Shown here: piece after piece, positions 18,202 to 27,656 of the stretch | How positions within the stretch are numbered: the first letter of the stretch is position 1 | Layout: every line of letters begins with the position of its first letter | Program-made: the position numbers and the translations under genes | Notes under the pieces: generated by a model | Told to the model about the DNA's origin: nothing | Seen by the model: the letters and a program-made list of their open reading frames with translations, nothing else | Databases searched by the model: none | Assembly (NCBI RefSeq): GCF_019357415.1 | Contig: NZ_CP048410.1 | Location: forward strand, 2,389,001-2,453,000 | Origin: Gramella sp. MT6 | GTDB lineage: Bacteria; Bacteroidota; Bacteroidia; Flavobacteriales; Flavobacteriaceae | Direction of reading: 5' to 3' | DNA length: 64,000 nt

Positions 18202-20163
18202 ATGAAAAATTTCAAATTTCAACAATTCCTAATTGCATTTCTGGCAGTACTGGTATTTTCCTGTAGCAAGGATGATAAGGTATCTCCAGATGATTTGATC
18301 AGTGAAGATGTGGCCGTAGTTCATTTAGGACCTATTCTTAATCAATTTAACAATCAGCAGACAAGGCAGTCATTAGACGGAATTCCTGATTGTAGCGAAG
18401 AGGCTCCAGGTTTTGCACAGATCTCGCTTACTTATGGAGATGATGATACTCCGGTTGAGGTAGTGGTCGAAATTCTGGAAGACGAGAATGGCCTTTTTAC
18501 AGCTTATGATGATGCACTGGAAATACCAATTCCAGGTGGTTCCAATACAGTTTCAGTAACCTTGAATGATTTTCTTGTTTGGACCAATGTAGATGATGCT
18601 CCTGGAGAGGTTATTTGGGCGGCACCAAAAACTGGTAGTGATTATGCAGCTTTTGTAGATAATCCCCTCCCATTTAGCTGGGATTTGAGAGCAGGATCTA
18701 AAACCTATACCAATGTAGATGTTCTTTGCTTTGACGATAGGGTAGTGAATTTATATGGATATCAATTCTTCGATATAACTCCTGAAGTTATTTATGAGCT
18801 ATGTTTCTTTGCGAATTATTGTTCAGATGCTGGAAGACATTATACTGCTAATTATAGTCTTGATATTTATTATGGTATTTCGGCTAATGGAACACCGCTA
18901 TATTCTGGTGAAGTTCCTATGATCGGAGAAGATGGTGAATTTTATGCCGATCCTCTGTGTTTGGCGATCCCCGGACCTCAAAATGATGAAGCAGATGATG
19001 TTCCTTACCTATATTATGAGGCTACATTATTAGATTGGGAAGATAATTATGGTAGTGCAAACGGTCAAACCATTAGTGGAACCTGGAGCTGGAATGATAT
19101 CGAAGGGCTGTTAAATGAAGATGGAGAAACCTCTGAATATTTCCACGCTTTCATTAATTGTGGTGATGAGGGTAACGGCCCGGTAGACTCAGATCAAGAT
19201 GGAATTCCAGATATCGAAGATAACTGTCCAAATGTTCCTAATCCAGATCAGGCTGATGCAGATATGAACGGAGTTGGCGACGCTTGTGAACCAGGGAATG
19301 ATGATGATGGCGATGGTGTGCCAAATGATATTGATGAATGTCCAGATACAGATCCAGGTGTAGAAGTAGACGAAGTAGGATGTGAGAGTATTCAGGTGCC
19401 TGGAAGGGATATAGTCGTGCTAAATGATGCTAACATATTCGATCAGAATTCTATGCAGGACCCAAATAATGTGAGATTTGTACAAAACCTGGTCAATTTT
19501 ACAACCACAGGTAGTAGAAATGATGGTAGAACATTTATGTTCGATACCGGAAAAAATACCTCTTGTCCACAATGTCCGGATATATGGGCAACTATGCGAA
19601 GTGTGATCACTAATGAAGGTTTTACTATTTCAGATATTTCCTCTACTAATGGGTCTTTGACAAATATTCCGACAGATGTTAAGATCATTATGCTGGTGAT
19701 GCCAACTTATCAATATACAATTGAGGAGATCAATACATTAAAATCCTTCGCGGCAGAAGGTGGTAGGATAATTTTTATGGGAGAACATGAACTCTATTAC
19801 GGAGCAGGTATTGCTATCGAAAATCAGTTTCTAATCAATATGGGTGCTGTACTGCGAAATACCGGAGGATATGTAGACTGTCTGGATTTTAATGGAGCAC
19901 CTCCAAAAGTGATCCCGTCTGAATCTATAAGGAATCACCCGATCATGGAAGGTATTGATGGTTTATCTATTGCCTGTGCATCTATTATAGAACCGGGTGA
20001 AGGTGACTTCGCTTTATTTTATGATACTACCAATACTAATGTACTGGGAGGTGTTGCCAAAATAGATACCGAGCCTATCAGAAGTTCAGTTCCAGTAGAG
20101 AAATCTGCGCAATATGATATTATTGAAAATAGTCGAATTAAAGCGACCTTGACAGGTAACTAA
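18202..20163 (+). CDS. Modular surface lipoprotein, solitary paralog (P1)
   Basis: A 653-residue lipoprotein (Cys21; mature CSKDD start, suited to surface export). Residues about 30-325 are the array's shared domain (ECS, VxCFDDR, ELCFFANYC, DPLC and FINC cysteines). About 329-395 are thrombospondin type 3-like calcium repeats (DSDQDGIPDIEDNCP and similar). About 400-653 look like a class I glutamine-amidotransferase/DUF4350-like alpha/beta domain (IIMLVMPTYQYTIEEINTL, GGRIIFMGEHE), without an obvious catalytic Cys-His-Glu triad. It is followed by a terminator and the menaquinone genes. Function is unknown; adhesion or a cell-surface structural role is a guess. Its unusual C-terminal module sets it apart from the tandem copies. 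Confidence 0.8.
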   Translation: MKNFKFQQFLIAFLAVLVFSCSKDDKVSPDDLISEDVAVVHLGPILNQFNNQQTRQSLDGIPDCSEEAPGFAQISLTYGDDDTPVEVVVEILEDENGLFTAYDDALEIPIPGGSNTVSVTLNDFLVWTNVDDAPGEVIWAAPKTGSDYAAFVDNPLPFSWDLRAGSKTYTNVDVLCFDDRVVNLYGYQFFDITPEVIYELCFFANYCSDAGRHYTANYSLDIYYGISANGTPLYSGEVPMIGEDGEFYADPLCLAIPGPQNDEADDVPYLYYEATLLDWEDNYGSANGQTISGTWSWNDIEGLLNEDGETSEYFHAFINCGDEGNGPVDSDQDGIPDIEDNCPNVPNPDQADADMNGVGDACEPGNDDDGDGVPNDIDECPDTDPGVEVDEVGCESIQVPGRDIVVLNDANIFDQNSMQDPNNVRFVQNLVNFTTTGSRNDGRTFMFDTGKNTSCPQCPDIWATMRSVITNEGFTISDISSTNGSLTNIPTDVKIIMLVMPTYQYTIEEINTLKSFAAEGGRIIFMGEHELYYGAGIAIENQFLINMGAVLRNTGGYVDCLDFNGAPPKVIPSESIRNHPIMEGIDGLSIACASIIEPGEGDFALFYDTTNTNVLGGVAKIDTEPIRSSVPVEKSAQYDIIENSRIKATLTGN

Positions 20164-20177
20164 TATTAATTATATAG

Positions 20178-20212
20178 ATAAAAAAAGTCTCCACTAGGAG
20201 GCTTTTTTTATT
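20178..20212 (+). terminator. Terminator after modular lipoprotein P1
   Basis: AAAAAAG-t-CTCC, loop ACTA, GGAG-g-CTTTTTTT; a strong T-tailed hairpin 15 bases after the stop. Confidence 0.85.
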
Positions 20213-20319
20213 TTCCAGAAGGTAATTCATAAAATTAAATTTTAACATGTTTGTAATTTTAGCTGTTTCCAGAGGTTACAACTGTTTCGTACTTTTACGC
20301 TATAACCAAACCAAAAATA

Positions 20320-20742
20320 ATGACGAAGGAAGAACTTTTGGAGTTATCCAAAAAGGTATGCAAGAACACCCTGATGGAAACTCTTGAAATCGAATTTACA
20401 GAAATAGGTGATGATTATTTAATAGCAAAAATGCCGGTGAATTCCAGGGTGCATCAGCCAGATGGAGTTTTGCATGGGGGAGCCAGTGTGGCCCTTGCCG
20501 AAAGTGTGGGCAGCATGGCCAGCTATGTTTTTCTGGATAGGGAGAATTTTTTTGTTCGCGGGATTGAAATTAATGCCAATCATTTAAAAAGTATTAAAGA
20601 AGGCTGGGTTTTCGCCAAAGCGACCTTTATTCATAAAGGTAGAACTACCCAGTTGTTTGAAATAAGAATTACCGATGAGGCTGCAAACCTTATTTCAATC
20701 GTAAAACTTACGACTATCTCACTGCCAAAAGAAAAGAAATAA
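20320..20742 (+). CDS. Hotdog-fold thioesterase (PaaI/MenI-like)
   Basis: A 140-residue single-hotdog thioesterase. The active-site segment is HQPDGVLHGGASVALAESVGSMA, in which the Gln/Asp/His/Glu pattern matches the YdiI/PaaI class; the family's GIEINANHLKSIKEG strand follows. The TAA stop is directly followed by the menF ATG, so the genes are coupled. This context suggests a 1,4-dihydroxy-2-naphthoyl-CoA hydrolase (MenI role) in menaquinone synthesis; that assignment is from position rather than sequence. Confidence 0.85.
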   Translation: MTKEELLELSKKVCKNTLMETLEIEFTEIGDDYLIAKMPVNSRVHQPDGVLHGGASVALAESVGSMASYVFLDRENFFVRGIEINANHLKSIKEGWVFAKATFIHKGRTTQLFEIRITDEAANLISIVKLTTISLPKEKK

Positions 20743-21891
20743 ATGGATTCTGTAGATTTTTATAACCAGCTTAAAGCTCATTATATAGAGCATAAGCCAA
20801 TAGTCGCTTACAGGAAACCGGGAGAAGATAATGTAAAAGCTATGCTTCAGGTTGATGCTGAAAATTACCAGGTGAGTGATCTTTCTGAAAGCGGATTTGT
20901 TTTTGCTCCATTTAATCCTGAAGACGTTTCCTATATAATTCCTGCTGGAAAATCTAAAACAATAGATTACGATTTTCTAGTGGAAGAAGTAGAGGGTATG
21001 CCTTTTGATCAGGATAATCTTGATTCTGTAGATTTTGAATACATGGAGGAGGACCAGAAGAGACATGAGAATCTGGTACAAAAAGGTATAGATGAGATCA
21101 GGCAGAGACATTTTAAAAAAGTGGTTTTATCCAGGTCTGAAAAAGTTCAGGTACTTGATCCAGATCCATTAAGGATATTTAAAAATCTTCTGGAGAAATA
21201 TCCAGGTGCCATGGTATATCTCTGGTTTCATCCCGAGACCGGATTCTGGCTTGGAGCTACACCTGAAACCTTACTGCATGTAGAAAGGAATAGGTTCAAT
21301 ACAATGGCTCTTGCTGGGACACAGCTTTTCCAGGGAGAGACAGATGTAGAATGGGATAGCAAGGAGGTTGAAGAACAACTTTTTGTGACCGATTATATTC
21401 TGGAATCATTAGAAGATCTTCCAGGTGTAGAAAATATTAAAACTTCCAGGCCTTATTCAGCAAGGGCAGGTAACCTGCTCCATATATGCACCGATATTTT
21501 TGGATATCTCAAGGATCCGGAAAATCTAAAAGATCTTATTGAGACAATTCATCCAACTCCAGCTGTTTGCGGGTTACCAAGACAGGAAGCTTTGGATTTT
21601 ATTCTTAAAAATGAAGATCATTCCCGGGAGTTCTATTCAGGTTACCTGGGAGAATTAAACCTAAAGACAGAACATAAAAGAAATTCCAATCAACGAAATC
21701 AGGAGAACCAGCAATTTGTATCTATTTCTAAGCAAACTGAACTTTTCGTAAATCTTAGGTGTATGAAATTAAAGGATGGTGATGCCCGTATTTATGTAGG
21801 TGGAGGTATTACAAAAGACTCCAACGCTGCCGATGAATGGATGGAAACCGTGAACAAATCACAGACCATGAAATCTGTACTTGTTAAATAA
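20743..21891 (+). CDS. menF: Isochorismate synthase
   Basis: Converts chorismate to isochorismate, the entry step of menaquinone synthesis. The 382-residue protein has the chorismate-utilising enzyme domain in its C-terminal two thirds: KVVLSRSEKV, WLGATPETLL, MALAGTQ, the HPTPAVCGLPR motif, and IYVGGGITKDSNAADEW at the end. The N-terminal part (about 100 residues) is divergent, as usual in this phylum. It directly abuts the thioesterase gene and precedes menD by 50 bases. Confidence 0.95.
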   Translation: MDSVDFYNQLKAHYIEHKPIVAYRKPGEDNVKAMLQVDAENYQVSDLSESGFVFAPFNPEDVSYIIPAGKSKTIDYDFLVEEVEGMPFDQDNLDSVDFEYMEEDQKRHENLVQKGIDEIRQRHFKKVVLSRSEKVQVLDPDPLRIFKNLLEKYPGAMVYLWFHPETGFWLGATPETLLHVERNRFNTMALAGTQLFQGETDVEWDSKEVEEQLFVTDYILESLEDLPGVENIKTSRPYSARAGNLLHICTDIFGYLKDPENLKDLIETIHPTPAVCGLPRQEALDFILKNEDHSREFYSGYLGELNLKTEHKRNSNQRNQENQQFVSISKQTELFVNLRCMKLKDGDARIYVGGGITKDSNAADEWMETVNKSQTMKSVLVK

Positions 21892-21941
21892 GGTCAAAAA
21901 CCAGCCCTGAAATTACCTGTAAATTGTAATTTTGGAGTTCT

Positions 21942-23675
21942 ATGAAGTACTCTAAAATTCCCGTTGCACGCTCGGTTGTTGCTCTTTGCGTAGCAAAAGA
22001 TATAAAACACGTGGTAATCTCTCCAGGTTCCAGGAATGCACCCTTAACAATAGGTTTTACCCATCATGATGATATTAAGGCTTACAGCATTGTAGATGAG
22101 CGTTGTGCGGCTTTCTTTGCATTGGGAATGGCCCAGCAGTTGAAGAAGCCGGTTGCACTTGTTTGTACTTCAGGTTCGGCATTGCTTAATTACTATCCTG
22201 CTATAGCTGAAGCTTTTTATAGTGATATACCTTTGGTTGTTATTTCAGCAGATCGTCCAATAGAACGTATAGATATTGGGGATGGGCAAACCATCAGGCA
22301 AAAGAATGTCTTCGAGAACCACATTTTATATTCGGCCAACCTATATTCTGAATTGGTTTTAGAGAATGAAGCTTTAGATCCTAAGCTTCAACAAAAGCAA
22401 TTTGAAGCTCAGAAACATAATGAAAGGGAGGTAAATCTAGCCCTGAATAAGGCTATAGAAGAAAAAGGACCAGTTCATATAAATGTACCTTTCTATGAGC
22501 CATTATATGATACCGTTGAAAATATAGAAGTAAGCCCATTGCAGATTTTCCCTGAAATAAAGGAAAGGCATTATTCTGAAAATCAATTAAGCAGTTACGT
22601 TAAAGAATGGAATAGGGCAAAAAGGAAAATGGTAATTGTAGGGGTAGCTCAACCTAATGCAGTAGAACAGAAATTTCTGGATAAACTGGCTAAAGATCCT
22701 AGCGTAATTGTGCTTACTGAAACGACTTCCAATCTTCATCAATCGGAATTCTTCACAAGGATAGACACGCTAATTGGTCCGATAGAAAAAGATGAGAACC
22801 GGAAAGAGCTCTTCAAACAACTGCAACCTGATATTCTTCTGACTTTTGGGGGCATGATCATCTCCAAGAAGATCAAAGCCTTTTTAAGGAATCACAATCC
22901 GCAGCACCATTGGCATGTTGATCAAAAGAAAGCTTACAATACTTTCTTTTGCCTGAATAAGCATTTTGAAACCGATGTGAACTCATTTCTTTCAGAATTC
23001 CTGCCACTTACCACCACTGGAGAAAGTGAATATGGTAAGTTCTGGAAAGAGATTAAAAGTAAAAGACAGAAAAGACATGAGGAGTATATGGCAGAGATCC
23101 CTTATTCAGATCTTAAAGCCATGCAGCAAATAGTTCCGGAGGTTCCTCAAAATTCCATCGTTCATTTTGGGAATAGTTCAACTATCAGGTACGCCCAACT
23201 TTTCCAATGGCACCCGAGTCTTAAAACCTTCTGTAATCGTGGTACTAGTGGTATAGATGGTAGTGTTTCTACGGCGGTAGGAGCAGCGGCCATTAGCATG
23301 GATCCTGTACTAATGATCACCGGAGACCTGAGTTTTTTCTATGACAGTAATGCTTTATGGAATAACCATATACCTTCCAATTTCCGAATTGTAGTACTTA
23401 ACAATCAAGGGGGTGGTATTTTCAGGATCTTACCCGGGAATAAGAATTCAGAAAATTTTGACAGATATTTTGAGACGGTTCATGATATGAAAGCAAAGCC
23501 GCTTTGCGAATTGTACAATATTGAATATTCCGAAGCAGATTCAGAAGAAACTTTACAAAATAACTTAACAGGATTCTTTGAAAAATCAGACCGGCCAAAA
23601 CTTCTGGAAATTTTTACACCTAGAAAACTGAATGATGAGGTTTTACTCGAGTATTTCAATTTTATGAAATCTTAA
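21942..23675 (+). CDS. menD: 2-succinyl-5-enolpyruvyl-6-hydroxy-3-cyclohexene-1-carboxylate synthase
   Basis: A thiamine-diphosphate enzyme that condenses isochorismate with 2-oxoglutarate, the second step of menaquinone synthesis. The 577-residue length is normal. The N-terminal domain shows HVVISPGSRNAPLTIG, DERCAAFFALGMA and PVALVCTSGSALLNYYPA. The ThDP-binding part has TSGIDGSVSTAVGAA, ITGDLSFFYDSNALW and the NNQGGGIFRILPG segment. It is the third gene of the thioesterase-menF-menD run; a TAATTTTG stretch at 21927-21934 just before the ATG may give an extra start but has no -33 partner. Confidence 0.97.
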   Translation: MKYSKIPVARSVVALCVAKDIKHVVISPGSRNAPLTIGFTHHDDIKAYSIVDERCAAFFALGMAQQLKKPVALVCTSGSALLNYYPAIAEAFYSDIPLVVISADRPIERIDIGDGQTIRQKNVFENHILYSANLYSELVLENEALDPKLQQKQFEAQKHNEREVNLALNKAIEEKGPVHINVPFYEPLYDTVENIEVSPLQIFPEIKERHYSENQLSSYVKEWNRAKRKMVIVGVAQPNAVEQKFLDKLAKDPSVIVLTETTSNLHQSEFFTRIDTLIGPIEKDENRKELFKQLQPDILLTFGGMIISKKIKAFLRNHNPQHHWHVDQKKAYNTFFCLNKHFETDVNSFLSEFLPLTTTGESEYGKFWKEIKSKRQKRHEEYMAEIPYSDLKAMQQIVPEVPQNSIVHFGNSSTIRYAQLFQWHPSLKTFCNRGTSGIDGSVSTAVGAAAISMDPVLMITGDLSFFYDSNALWNNHIPSNFRIVVLNNQGGGIFRILPGNKNSENFDRYFETVHDMKAKPLCELYNIEYSEADSEETLQNNLTGFFEKSDRPKLLEIFTPRKLNDEVLLEYFNFMKS

Positions 23676-23741
23676 GCATCGTCTAACATTTCTTAAGATT
23701 CATAATCCTTATCTTTGATCGTTTAATCAAAAAAAAGAATT

Positions 23742-24086
23742 ATGAGTAAACTTGATGAAAAAGTAGGACAATATTTAGATGATCTTAGATCTAAGGTTGG
23801 AGAATCTAATCCTGATGTAGACCTTGTGCGAAAGATCGCAGAATCAATGGGGCCAAGCATTTATAATGCAGACGCGGAGACTGTTTCGTCTTCCAGTGAA
23901 TCTGAAGTTGAAACGGTGAAAAAGAATTTTGTGATGAAAAAGCTGGGGGTAGACGATGAGTCTAAAGTAAACGAGGCTGTAAATCAGGTTCTGGAAAAAT
24001 ATGGTAAATCAAACAGAAATAAATACAGAGTAGTAGTTTACTATTTGCTAACCAAGCATTTCGGGAAGGAAAGCCTTTATAAATAA
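23742..24086 (+). CDS. DUF2853-family small helical protein
   Basis: A 114-residue cytosolic protein, all-helical and charged, with the DUF2853 pattern: an N-terminal MSKLDEKVGQYLDDLRSKVG, a middle with KNFVMKKLGVDD, and a C-terminal YRVVVYYLLTKHFGKESLY. No role is established for the family. A TATCTTTG box lies 24 bases before the ATG (23710-23717), and a strong terminator follows, so it is likely monocistronic and perhaps well expressed. Confidence 0.85.
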   Translation: MSKLDEKVGQYLDDLRSKVGESNPDVDLVRKIAESMGPSIYNADAETVSSSSESEVETVKKNFVMKKLGVDDESKVNEAVNQVLEKYGKSNRNKYRVVVYYLLTKHFGKESLYK

Positions 24087-24102
24087 TATTGAATTCTACA
24101 AT

Positions 24103-24141
24103 TTAATCCGTTTTTGGGATAATCCCTTAAACGGATTTTTT
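24103..24141 (+). terminator. Terminator after the DUF2853 gene
   Basis: AATCCGTTT pairs with AAACGGATT around an inner GGGAT-AATCCC hairpin; a T-run follows on the plus strand. Confidence 0.8.
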
Positions 24142-24185
24142 TATTTATGATTAAGACTATCTTTGTAAGCTAAAGTTTTTATTAT

Positions 24186-25022
24186 ATGATCCAATTAGGA
24201 GAGTTCCATAATTTGATAATAATCAGAGAATCTGATCACGGTATTTACCTTGAGAATGAAGAAGGGGATGAGGTTCTACTACCCAATAAGTATGTGCCTG
24301 AAACCTGGATGGTCTATGATAAGATCGAGGTTTTTGTTTATCTGGACCATGAAGAAAGGCCGGTAGCAACTACCCTGAAACCAAAAATCAAGCTTGATCA
24401 GTTTGGAAAACTGACCTGTGTGGAAGTAAATAAATTTGGAGCCTTTCTGGATTGGGGATTAGAGAAACACCTCTTCGTTCCATTTAAAGAGCAGGTCATC
24501 CCGATGCAGACGGGTAGCGAATATCTAGTGTTTTGCTATCTGGATCTGGAAACCGGTAGACTCGCGGCTTCCTCTAAAGTTCATGCGTTTCTTGATAATT
24601 CAGAACTAACTGTAAAACCCTTTGAACAGGTAGAGTTACTGGTAAGTAACGAGACAGATCTAGGGCATAATGTAATTGTGAATCAATTGCATTTAGGATT
24701 GATCTACCACGATGAAGTTTTCAAACCACTTAAGATAGGTGATTCTGTTACTGGCTACATTAAAAAGATAAGAGAAGACAATAAGATAGATATTACTTTG
24801 CAAAGGCCTGGCTATCGCAGTATCGAACCAAACGCGCAAAAGATCCTCGACAGGTTAAAAGCTGCTGGTGGATTTATGGATATTTCAGATAAGTCTGCTC
24901 CAGAAGAAATTAAGAATAGGCTTCAGATGAGTAAAAAGAGCTTTAAAAAAGCTGCTGGAAATCTTTATAAACAACGGTTAATCGAGATCAAGGAAGACGG
25001 GATACATCTTAAAGATCAATAA
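24186..25022 (+). CDS. S1-domain RNA-binding protein (CvfB-like)
   Basis: A 278-residue protein of the CvfB family: tandem S1-type OB-fold domains followed by a winged helix. Visible S1 strands include KLTCVEVNKFGAFLDWGLEKHLFVPF and IGDSVTGYIKKIREDNKIDITL. The C-terminal ILDRLKAAGGFMDISDK and MSKKSFKKAAGNLYKQRLIEI fit the winged helix. CvfB proteins bind RNA and affect virulence or stress regulators in Gram-positives; the role here is unknown. A TATCTTTG box sits at 24158-24165. It overlaps the convergent gene on the minus strand by 7 bases. Confidence 0.9.
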   Translation: MIQLGEFHNLIIIRESDHGIYLENEEGDEVLLPNKYVPETWMVYDKIEVFVYLDHEERPVATTLKPKIKLDQFGKLTCVEVNKFGAFLDWGLEKHLFVPFKEQVIPMQTGSEYLVFCYLDLETGRLAASSKVHAFLDNSELTVKPFEQVELLVSNETDLGHNVIVNQLHLGLIYHDEVFKPLKIGDSVTGYIKKIREDNKIDITLQRPGYRSIEPNAQKILDRLKAAGGFMDISDKSAPEEIKNRLQMSKKSFKKAAGNLYKQRLIEIKEDGIHLKDQ

Positions 25023-25468
25023 CCATAGCGATAAGGAGAATATATCCTGGTATTAAAACCTCTTTGATTGTAATTGTTCATGAAAGGGTTTGAATAATAG
25101 GGATTCATAAAATTATCATTTGGATCCCTTCTTTGAAAATCTCCAGAGATCTCAAATAATTTTTTCTCCTTTTCCTTTCTTTGAGGTAATGGAGAGCCCA
25201 GATCTATTTCTCTCTGAACCCTATTTCTATTTGTTTTATCAATAACTGCCAGCATATCTATTTCTTCGCTCTGAAATTGATCTTTTAAATGAAGAAAAGA
25301 TCCATCTGGTAAATTGAAACTGGATTGCTGTTGCCAGGTAAAACTAAACTCCCTCCAGGTATTATCAATACTTCGGTTACTTATTTCAAAATCTTTCTTA
25401 TCCCAGTATTCCTGGGCTTGTAAGCCGAAACTTAGAAGTAGAAATAATATAGATAAGCTTAATTTCAT
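25016..25468 (-). CDS. Secreted protein of unknown function
   Basis: A 150-residue protein with a clear signal peptide (LSLSILFLLLSFGLQAQ). The mature part has no recognised domain; the last 35 residues are rich in Asn, Tyr, Arg and Phe (a YYSNPFMNNYNQRGF-like tail), a low-complexity pattern seen in some envelope-associated proteins. It is convergent with the CvfB-like gene and divergent from the DUF2059 gene. I cannot assign a role. Confidence 0.65.
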   Translation of the reverse strand: MKLSLSILFLLLSFGLQAQEYWDKKDFEISNRSIDNTWREFSFTWQQQSSFNLPDGSFLHLKDQFQSEEIDMLAVIDKTNRNRVQREIDLGSPLPQRKEKEKKLFEISGDFQRRDPNDNFMNPYYSNPFMNNYNQRGFNTRIYSPYRYGY

Positions 25469-25617
25469 TTTATGATTTTTTCAATATTTATCAAAAACAG
25501 TGCAAACCTGAATAGATAATTATAGAAATATAAAATTAAGGAAAAAAAATTTTGCTTCAGGGTTTTTTAGAGGAAACGGTTACTTTAGCTTTTTAAGATT
25601 TTACCTAAAAGACAATA

Positions 25618-26022
25618 ATGAAAAAACTACTTTTTACGATTGCACTAGTAAGTATTGGTTTTACTGCTTTTGCACAGCAATCAAGTTCTATTGAGACCAA
25701 GGCAATTAAATTAATTGAATTAACCTCCGGGCAGCAATTTGATATTATGACAGAACCTTTAGTGAAAATGGTACCCGAAGAGAACAGGGAAGCATTTAAA
25801 AAGGACCTGGCGCAAAGCACAGAAGAACTGTACAAAAAAATGGCTACGGTTTATACCGAAAGTTTCACGGAAGAAGAGCTGGATAAGATATTAGCTTTTT
25901 ACGACACTCCGGTAGGCAAGAAAATGGTTGCCGTTACTCCTGAACTCACTAAAAAAGGAATGGAAATAGGCCAGGCTTGGGGAATGGAATTACAACCTTT
26001 AATAGCCAAATACACAAAATAG
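25618..26022 (+). CDS. DUF2059-family secreted protein
   Basis: A 134-residue protein with a signal peptide (MKKLLFTIALVSIGFTAFAQ). The mature helical domain contains the DUF2059 core YTESFTEEELDKILAFYDTPVGKKM, in which the FYxTPxGKK segment is diagnostic. No biochemical function is established for the family. The gene is followed by a terminator, so it is probably transcribed alone. Confidence 0.88.
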   Translation: MKKLLFTIALVSIGFTAFAQQSSSIETKAIKLIELTSGQQFDIMTEPLVKMVPEENREAFKKDLAQSTEELYKKMATVYTESFTEEELDKILAFYDTPVGKKMVAVTPELTKKGMEIGQAWGMELQPLIAKYTK

Positions 26023-26042
26023 ATCATCACCCATAAAAATTA

Positions 26043-26077
26043 TAGCCTGCCTGTTTAATTACGGCAGGCTTTTTTAA
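26043..26077 (+). terminator. Terminator after the DUF2059 gene
   Basis: AGCCTGCC (26044-26051) pairs with GGCAGGCT (26063-26070), followed by a T-run. Confidence 0.85.
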
Positions 26078-26131
26078 TGATGCTTTTCCGAAATGGAATG
26101 AAAACTCTATTTTTACTACAAAATTAGAATC

Positions 26132-26971
26132 ATGTCCAAAATTGACTGGAAAATAGTAAAGGAATACGAGGATATCACCTATAAAAAATATAATGGCGTA
26201 GCCAGAATCGCTTTCAATCGTCCTGATGTTCGCAATGCCTTCAGGCCTAAAACAACTTCAGAATTACTGGATGCATTTCATGATGCACATGAAGATACAT
26301 CTATTGGAGCTGTACTTTTATCTGCTGAAGGACCTTCTTCAAAAGACGGAAAATGGGCCTTCTGCAGTGGGGGAGATCAAAAAGCCCGGGGACACCAGGG
26401 ATACGTGGGAGAAGATGGTTATCACAGGTTGAACATTCTGGAAGTTCAAAGATTAATTAGGTTTATGCCTAAGGCTATAATTTGTGTGGTTCCCGGTTGG
26501 GCTGTAGGTGGAGGTCATAGTCTACATGTGGTCTGCGATCTAACTCTGGCAAGTAAGGAACACGCTATCTTTAAACAGACAGATGCAGACGTTACCAGTT
26601 TTGATGCTGGTTATGGATCTGCCTACCTCGCTAAAATGGTAGGACAGAAGAAAGCCCGTGAGATTTTCTTCCTTGGTAGAAATTACTCTGCACAGGAAGC
26701 CTACGAAATGGGAATGGTAAATGCTGTGATCCCTCATGATGAGCTAGAGGATACCGCTTATGAATGGGCACAGGAGATCCTGGCAAAATCACCTACCTCT
26801 ATTAAAATGCTGAAATTCGCCATGAATCTTACTGATGATGGAATGGTAGGGCAACAGGTATTTGCCGGTGAAGTTACCAGGCTGGCCTACATGACCGACG
26901 AGGCCAAAGAGGGTAGAGATGCATTCCTTGAAAAGCGTAAGCCAAACTTTGAGAAAAAATGGATACCATAA
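26132..26971 (+). CDS. menB: 1,4-dihydroxy-2-naphthoyl-CoA synthase
   Basis: A crotonase-fold enzyme that closes the second ring of the menaquinone precursor. The 279-residue protein shows VARIAFNRPDVRNAFRPKT, the FCSGGDQKARG loop that discriminates MenB from ordinary enoyl-CoA hydratases, the VVPGWAVGGGHSLHVVCDL oxyanion region, and SFDAGYGSAYLAKMVG with the catalytic Asp/Tyr area. It belongs to the same pathway as menF and menD about 2.5-6 kb upstream, but intervening genes have their own terminators, so it is a separate unit. Confidence 0.97.
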   Translation: MSKIDWKIVKEYEDITYKKYNGVARIAFNRPDVRNAFRPKTTSELLDAFHDAHEDTSIGAVLLSAEGPSSKDGKWAFCSGGDQKARGHQGYVGEDGYHRLNILEVQRLIRFMPKAIICVVPGWAVGGGHSLHVVCDLTLASKEHAIFKQTDADVTSFDAGYGSAYLAKMVGQKKAREIFFLGRNYSAQEAYEMGMVNAVIPHDELEDTAYEWAQEILAKSPTSIKMLKFAMNLTDDGMVGQQVFAGEVTRLAYMTDEAKEGRDAFLEKRKPNFEKKWIP

Positions 26972-27054
26972 CTTTTTAAGGTAAGAACGCAACTTTTGGT
27001 GATTTTTTACATCTAATCAATAAGAAACGGTTAGAATTAAAAAAATATTTTCAA

Positions 27055-27618
27055 ATGTTCAAACTTACCTCTAAAGTTAAAGTGCTAAGCATCTTATTAC
27101 TGGGATTTTTCTATTTTTCATGTGAAAAGGAATCTTCAGCTAACCTGGAAACAGAAATATCTGGAGAGAGTGGTATTACCTATAATACAAGTAAAGATAC
27201 CTGGGAAGAGTTGAAAAATAAAATGGGTGACTCATACAATTATACTACTGAAACTAAATTCTGGAATGGATTTGAAGATAAAACCATTATTCAGGTAGAA
27301 GAAGGCGAAGTGGTAAGTCGGGAATATGAATCCAGAAGGGTAACCTATGTGAATGGTGAACAGAATATTGAAATCATTGAAAGTTACTCGGAAAGTTCTT
27401 CTGACCTCAACTCTCATGAGAATGGTGCCGAAACCTTGACGATCAATGAACTTTATGATACTTGTTTGTCCGAATATCTTGTAGTTGACGAAACTGAGAA
27501 TACCATATATTTTGATACTTTCAATTCAGGAGTAATTAGTATTTGCGGTTATAGGGATAATAGTTGTGCTGATGATTGTTTCCGTGGATTTCAAATTACA
27601 GAGTTCAACTGGGAATAA
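27055..27618 (+). CDS. Lipoprotein of unknown function
   Basis: A 187-residue protein with lipobox YFSC and a mature N-terminus CEKESS. The rest is acidic and predicted to be mostly beta strand; four cysteines cluster in the C-terminal third (TCLSEY, ISICGY, NSCADDCF), probably forming disulfides. No known domain is visible. Another small lipoprotein gene starts 38 bases downstream, so the two may form a pair of surface or periplasmic lipoproteins. Confidence 0.65.
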   Translation: MFKLTSKVKVLSILLLGFFYFSCEKESSANLETEISGESGITYNTSKDTWEELKNKMGDSYNYTTETKFWNGFEDKTIIQVEEGEVVSREYESRRVTYVNGEQNIEIIESYSESSSDLNSHENGAETLTINELYDTCLSEYLVVDETENTIYFDTFNSGVISICGYRDNSCADDCFRGFQITEFNWE

Positions 27619-27656
27619 TAAAAGATAATTGTAACCAACTAGTCAAATCAATTTTT